Positions 5,096-5,216 of a stretch of 5,216 nucleotides of DNA are shown one piece after another. The stretch covers positions 1-5,216 of the forward strand of contig JACMMA010000567.1 of NCBI GenBank assembly GCA_014379275.1. The letters are read 5' to 3'. Below the pieces are notes generated by a model. It was not told the DNA's origin. It made no database searches and worked only from the letters and a program-made list of their open reading frames with translations. Position 1 is the first letter of the stretch. The number at the start of each line of letters is the position of its first letter. This stretch comes from Armatimonadota bacterium (lineage in GTDB: Bacteria; Armatimonadota; Armatimonadia; Armatimonadales; Armatimonadaceae). Made by a program: the position numbers and the translations under genes.

Positions 5096-5216
5096 TCAGT
5101 GCGCGGTATCGTGAGAACGCACTTCGCCGCCCTTATGACCGGAGTATGACACCGCAACACGTTCCGCGGAACGCCCCGCGAACAGATTGTCGGCGCGGAG
5201 TTTGAGACGGTAGCAG
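5096..5216 (-). CDS. C-terminal end of an unidentified gene entering from the right (partial)
   Basis: One minus-strand frame is open from the window edge to a TGA at 5096-5098. The 39 complete codons end in GGEVRSHDTAH, and the earlier part reads YRLKLRADNLFAGRSAERV. Residue composition and third-position use look protein-like, and strand and spacing (36 bp before the next ATG) fit the operon. A neighbouring frame is also open to a TAA near 5080, so the frame choice is uncertain. I cannot assign a family from this fragment. A perfect 14-bp palindrome (CGTTCCGCGGAACG, 5160-5173) lies inside it. Confidence 0.35.
   Translation of the reverse strand, partial: CYRLKLRADNLFAGRSAERVAVSYSGHKGGEVRSHDTAH

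Noticed and set aside
5160..5173. Perfect 14-bp palindrome CGTTCCGCGGAACG as a possible operator
   Set aside because: It lies within the likely end of an upstream coding frame, more than 100 bp before the next start, with no promoter elements around it.

Overview
The window most likely comes from a bacterium of the Armatimonadota. The main evidence is the prepilin at 291-1295. Its N-terminus has the FTLIELLVVIAIIAILA-type helix followed by FPVFAQARDKARQTSCLSNQK, a form of the DUF1559 / H-X9-DG pseudopilin that I associate with Armatimonadota; related families are expanded in Planctomycetes and Verrucomicrobia. The DNA is moderately GC-rich, and two of the genes use TTG starts with good Shine-Dalgarno sequences. 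The taxonomic call is inference from protein signatures, not a database result.

Layout. Positions 1-290 hold no convincing complete gene. They contain a GC-rich hairpin (55-91), an AT-rich stretch, a sigma70-like promoter (132-160), a 12-bp perfect palindrome at the predicted start site (167-178) and a GAGGAG ribosome binding site (277-282). These lead into a plus-strand pair: the DUF1559-type pseudopilin (291-1295) and a 63-residue putative lipoprotein (1306-1497). Everything from 1530 to the right edge lies on the minus strand and converges on that pair, with 32 bp between the two stop codons.

The minus-strand genes form a tight run, in transcription order: the tail of an unidentified gene (5096-5216, tentative), a DUF2064 / TIGR04282-type glycosyltransferase (4367-5059), a small exported CXXCH protein with a Lys/Ala/Pro tail (3977-4363), an exported LolA-fold-like protein (3203-3958), and a GT39/ArnT-like integral membrane glycosyltransferase (1530-3206). 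The gaps within the four complete genes are 3 nt, 18 nt and a 4-nt overlap, so co-transcription is likely. The set combines a cytoplasmic transferase, two periplasmic proteins and a polyprenyl-phosphate-sugar-type membrane transferase. That suggests envelope glycan or glycolipid work, but the substrate cannot be read from the sequence.

The most unusual content is structural DNA inside the GT39 gene. A 135-bp element has 33-bp perfect terminal inverted repeats (2042-2176). A smaller, similar 55-bp palindrome (2698-2752) lies in the same codon phase. Both fall in predicted loops between membrane helices, and both begin with the same encoded AVRSPP. A third, unrelated perfect hairpin (3138-3177) covers codons 10-23. 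The first two look like in-frame palindromic repeat insertions, comparable in concept to Rickettsia palindromic elements.
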